Source of the DNA: Muribaculaceae bacterium
Lineage (GTDB): Bacteria > Bacteroidota > Bacteroidia > Bacteroidales > Muribaculaceae
Direction: 5' to 3'
DNA length: 8,001 nucleotides
NCBI GenBank assembly: GCA_016287065.1
Contig: JAEEVB010000107.1
Location: forward strand, 1-8,001
Each line of letters opens with the position of its first letter. Position 1 is the stretch's first letter. Positions 5,548 to 8,001 of the stretch are shown here, piece by piece. The notes beneath the pieces are model-generated. The model was not told the origin of the DNA, did no database searches, and saw nothing but the letters and a program-made list of their open reading frames with translations. The translations under genes were made by a program, and so were the position numbers.

Positions 5548-7698
5548 ATGAACAAAACGATGAAAGCCGTCGTATTGATGGCTCTGCTCCCTGTGTGCCT
5601 TTTTGCACAGGAAAAAAACGAAACGGCAAGCATTGATTCCATTGCCGACTATTGGGATAAGGTGCTCGAACTGAACGAAGTGGTGGTGGTCGGTCACCGC
5701 ACAGTGCTTAAACAGGAACCCGACCGCATCGTCTATCTCACCAAGAACGATACGTTCACCAAAGGGCTGAACGGCATTGAGGTGCTGGACCGCATTCCGC
5801 GCGTGACCGTCGAGGGCGATGCCGTGACCGTTGCTGGCAAGTCGTCGGTGCGATATATCGTTGACGGCCGATTGTTGGAGATGCCCGACGAGGCCATTAC
5901 CATGCAACTGAAAAATCTGCAGGCATCGGGCATCGAGAAAATCGAAGTGCTCACCACGCCGCCTGCGAAGTATGCCGCTGCAACCAATGTGGCGTTCATC
6001 AGCATCACCACGCGCAACGAGTCGCTTGGCACGTGTGGCAATGTGTGGGGGAGGGGCATTGCTCGCGAGGACTTCAGTTACATGTTGGGCGGCAATCTGT
6101 CGCACACCACTCGCAAAGTGGAATTCTCGGTGGATGCCAATTGGGGTGATAACCGAGGTATCAATGATTTTGATCGCACCTACACATTCTATGACCATGT
6201 GAAGACATCTGATCGTACTACGCATTTCACTAACAGCGCGTTGGGCGTGAATGGTCTTTTCAAATACAAGTTCACCGACCGGCTTAACGCGGGCGTCATT
6301 GTCAACCTGAGCACAACACGGCTGAATAGCAAGTTAAGCGATGTGACCAACGACAATGGAATCATCCTCAACTCATATAATGATTCGCCGTCACGCCCGA
6401 ACAATGCGCTCACCTTGACCACATTTGCCGATTGGCAACTTGATGACAAGGGCAAGATGCTGAGCCTCACCTACAACTGGTTCAATAAATTGGCCAAGTC
6501 CTACTCCGATGTGCTCACGACCTGGGCCGACGGTTCGTCACGCCTGACCAATGCCGGGCAGAACAAATATCACATCCATTCGGTGAAGTTAGATGCGACA
6601 TTGCCGTTCCAGACATTCAAGATGGAAACGGGCGTGGCTTACACTGCCATCGGCAACAAGACTGCCTTGACTGCCGGAACTTTCGATGATTCGCAATGGT
6701 TTTTTGACCCGACGCAAAGCAATGCGTTTGACTATGACGAGCGAACCGCTGCCGCCTATGTCAGTGCCGAGAAGAGTTTCGGTAACTCTTTTTTCGGAAA
6801 ACTTGGGCTGCGCTACGAGCATACCGATGTGAAAGGGCTTCAGTCGGTCGGCGATGAGAAGCACAACAACAGTTATGGCTATCTGTTCCCCTCGTTAAAC
6901 TTGAGTTGGAACAATCAGAGGGTGGGGCGCTTTTCATTGTCCTACTCGATGGGCATCACGCGCCCCAACTTTGGCGACCTCAATCCGTTCCGCTACTATA
7001 CCACTACCAGCGATTATGTGTCAGGGAATCCCGACCTGCTGCCAAGCATTGCACACAATGCCGAGCTCAGTTACAGCTTCAAGGGCATCTATGCGGTGCT
7101 CTACAACTCCTGCAACCGCAATGCCATTGGCTATGTCACGCGATTCAATGCCGATGGCTCGCAATTCTCTGTCCCCATGAATTGCATCGACAACAACAAG
7201 GTGGGCCTTTATGCATCCTACTACCGTTCCATCTTCGACTGGTGGAATGTGAATGTGGGTGGTGAGGTGTTCAACACCTATGCAAAATCGAAGATTGCCG
7301 ATTTTCGGGAGCATGACGATAGCAGTTGGAGCGGCAAATTGGAACTCAACACCTCGTGGATGCTCAACCGCCCACGGACGCTCATCTTTAATGTGCGGTT
7401 CAGCCATTATTTTCCCTATCATGAGCGCATGGTGCGATACGAGGCAATGTCGCTGATTGGGTTTGAACTGCGTTATGTGCTTCTTGACAACCGTTTGACG
7501 CTTGCTACCGCCGTGAGCGACCCGTTCGGCTGGAACATTACCAAATCGACGGCGTTATATAGCGGCTACAGCGTCGATACCCGCAACAACATCCATAGTC
7601 ACGCCGTATCTTTGAGAGTGTCATACACTTTTGGTGGCAACAAGGTGAACAATGTGTTTCGCGACACCAAAGAGCGAGAATCAGGCCGCTCAAACTGA
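5548..7698 (+). CDS. Outer-membrane beta-barrel protein with TonB-receptor-type plug
   Basis: A 716-residue outer-membrane protein, 17 bp after the preceding gene and probably in the same operon. The signal peptide covers about 1-20 (VCLFA then Q). A short linker carries the hydrophobic stretch LNEVVVVG (42-49), which sits where a TonB box would be. The plug-like domain spans about 55-156 and ends in the typical KIEVLTTPPAKYAAATNVAFISITTR region. The rest is a barrel of alternating amphipathic strands, resembling the outer-membrane beta-barrel families found with TonB-dependent receptors in Bacteroidetes. No N-terminal STN signalling domain and no carboxypeptidase-like domain fit before the plug. 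The last barrel strand (VSLRVSYTFGG) is followed by about 18 charged residues rather than ending on an aromatic. No SusD partner follows. The ligand is unknown. A later ATG (codon 5) is possible but gives the same signal peptide. Confidence 0.88.
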   Translation: MNKTMKAVVLMALLPVCLFAQEKNETASIDSIADYWDKVLELNEVVVVGHRTVLKQEPDRIVYLTKNDTFTKGLNGIEVLDRIPRVTVEGDAVTVAGKSSVRYIVDGRLLEMPDEAITMQLKNLQASGIEKIEVLTTPPAKYAAATNVAFISITTRNESLGTCGNVWGRGIAREDFSYMLGGNLSHTTRKVEFSVDANWGDNRGINDFDRTYTFYDHVKTSDRTTHFTNSALGVNGLFKYKFTDRLNAGVIVNLSTTRLNSKLSDVTNDNGIILNSYNDSPSRPNNALTLTTFADWQLDDKGKMLSLTYNWFNKLAKSYSDVLTTWADGSSRLTNAGQNKYHIHSVKLDATLPFQTFKMETGVAYTAIGNKTALTAGTFDDSQWFFDPTQSNAFDYDERTAAAYVSAEKSFGNSFFGKLGLRYEHTDVKGLQSVGDEKHNNSYGYLFPSLNLSWNNQRVGRFSLSYSMGITRPNFGDLNPFRYYTTTSDYVSGNPDLLPSIAHNAELSYSFKGIYAVLYNSCNRNAIGYVTRFNADGSQFSVPMNCIDNNKVGLYASYYRSIFDWWNVNVGGEVFNTYAKSKIADFREHDDSSWSGKLELNTSWMLNRPRTLIFNVRFSHYFPYHERMVRYEAMSLIGFELRYVLLDNRLTLATAVSDPFGWNITKSTALYSGYSVDTRNNIHSHAVSLRVSYTFGGNKVNNVFRDTKERESGRSN

Positions 7699-7730
7699 AC
7701 ACAACCGCATTCAATACCTGTTTCATCTTC

Positions 7731-7760
7731 AAGGCGCAACTCATTTCAGGGCTGCGCTTT
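7731..7760 (+). terminator. Weak candidate terminator after the barrel gene
   Basis: AAGGCGCA (7731-7738) pairs with TGCGCTTT (7753-7760) in an 8-bp stem with one G-U pair around a 14-nt loop. It lies 33 bp after the stop of the barrel gene. The loop is long and no T-tract follows, so it is only a candidate for the end of the sigma operon. The rest of 7699-7825 shows nothing further. Confidence 0.35.
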
Positions 7761-7828
7761 GTAGTGTGCGATGGCACCTCGTTTTCTTTGCCATTTTCAA
7801 AGAATTATTTGAAAAATATCATTTTTTT

Positions 7829-7860
7829 GTTGGCCATGTCAAAAAAAGGTGCTAACTTTG
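7829..7860 (+). promoter_or_regulatory. Promoter of the tRNA-Ser gene
   Basis: A full-match Bacteroidetes -7 box TAACTTTG lies at 7853-7860. GTTG (7829-7832), 20 bp upstream, fits the -33 element; a TTTG at 7826-7829 gives a longer spacing of 23 bp. Transcription would start near 7867, about 29 nt before the mature tRNA. Confidence 0.7.
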
Positions 7861-7895
7861 CACTCGCTATTTGAAAATACTTTCAGCTAGCTACC

Positions 7896-7985
7896 GGAGA
7901 GGTGGGTGAGTGGCTGAAACCAGCAGTTTGCTAAACTGCCGTAGGGGTAACTCTACCGCAAGTTCGAATCTTGTCCTCTCCGCCA
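7896..7985 (+). tRNA. tRNA-Ser(GCU), with encoded CCA
   Basis: The 90-nt sequence folds into a class II tRNA. The acceptor stem pairs GGAGAGG (7896-7902) with CCTCTCC (7975-7981), followed by discriminator G and CCA (7983-7985). The D stem is GGT/ACC (7905-7907 and 7919-7921). The anticodon stem GCAGT/ACTGC (7923-7927 and 7935-7939) encloses TTGCTAA with anticodon GCT at 7930-7932, reading serine codons AGC and AGU. The long variable arm (GTAGGG, loop GTAA, CTCTAC; 7941-7956) is the serine hallmark. The T arm is GCAAG, loop TTCGAAT, CTTGT (7958-7974). All stems pair with only G-U exceptions, so it looks functional. Only 16 bases follow before the window ends. Confidence 0.96.
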
Positions 7986-8001
7986 ATCAAGACCGCAACG
8001 G

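Noticed and set aside
5455..6225. 256-codon minus-strand open frame across the exported-protein and barrel genes
   Set aside because: It is antisense to two supported genes, is rich in His, Cys and Arg as shadow frames often are, and has no visible domain.

Overview
The window looks like chromosomal DNA of a Bacteroidales bacterium, in the Prevotella/Muribaculaceae range; the genus cannot be fixed from the sequence alone. Four things support this. Two near-perfect Bacteroidetes-type -7 promoter boxes (TAnnTTTG) sit in front of a lipoprotein gene and a tRNA gene. Shine-Dalgarno sequences are mostly absent and leaders are A-rich. The lipoprotein belongs to a Bacteroidetes-restricted type (DUF4923-like). 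An outer-membrane barrel protein with a TonB-dependent-receptor-type plug follows a small sigma factor gene.

Layout. Positions 1-978 hold the 3' part of an ABC-F translation factor gene (ettA). Only 38 bp later comes an exported serine hydrolase of the class C beta-lactamase/penicillin-binding type (1017-2543). An AT-rich promoter region then leads into a DUF4923-like lipoprotein (2686-3300). The last 27 bases of that gene are repeated twice more, degenerately, directly after its stop codon, with an exact 31-bp period. A strong hairpin terminator (3390-3421) separates this from a convergent minus-strand gene for a two-TM protein (3515-4045).

A 200-bp divergent intergenic region with a 7-bp palindrome and a start-site hairpin leads into a compact four-gene plus-strand operon. 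The genes are a small sigma-70-family factor (4270-4755), a single-pass membrane protein likely to be its partner or anti-sigma factor (4752-5150), a small exported protein (5147-5530), and a plug-plus-barrel outer-membrane protein (5548-7698). The first three overlap by ATGA stop/start junctions and the fourth follows after 17 bp, so they are probably made together. The logical reading, which is inference, is an envelope-sensing regulatory unit: sigma factor in the cytoplasm, partner across the inner membrane, small periplasmic protein, and barrel in the outer membrane. It lacks the FecR and STN hallmarks of the classical FecI/FecR/FecA system.

The window ends with tRNA-Ser(GCU), complete with encoded CCA and its own promoter. 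The observations most worth following are the sigma operon, the hairpin that covers its possible Shine-Dalgarno sequence, and the triplicated 3' tail of the lipoprotein gene.
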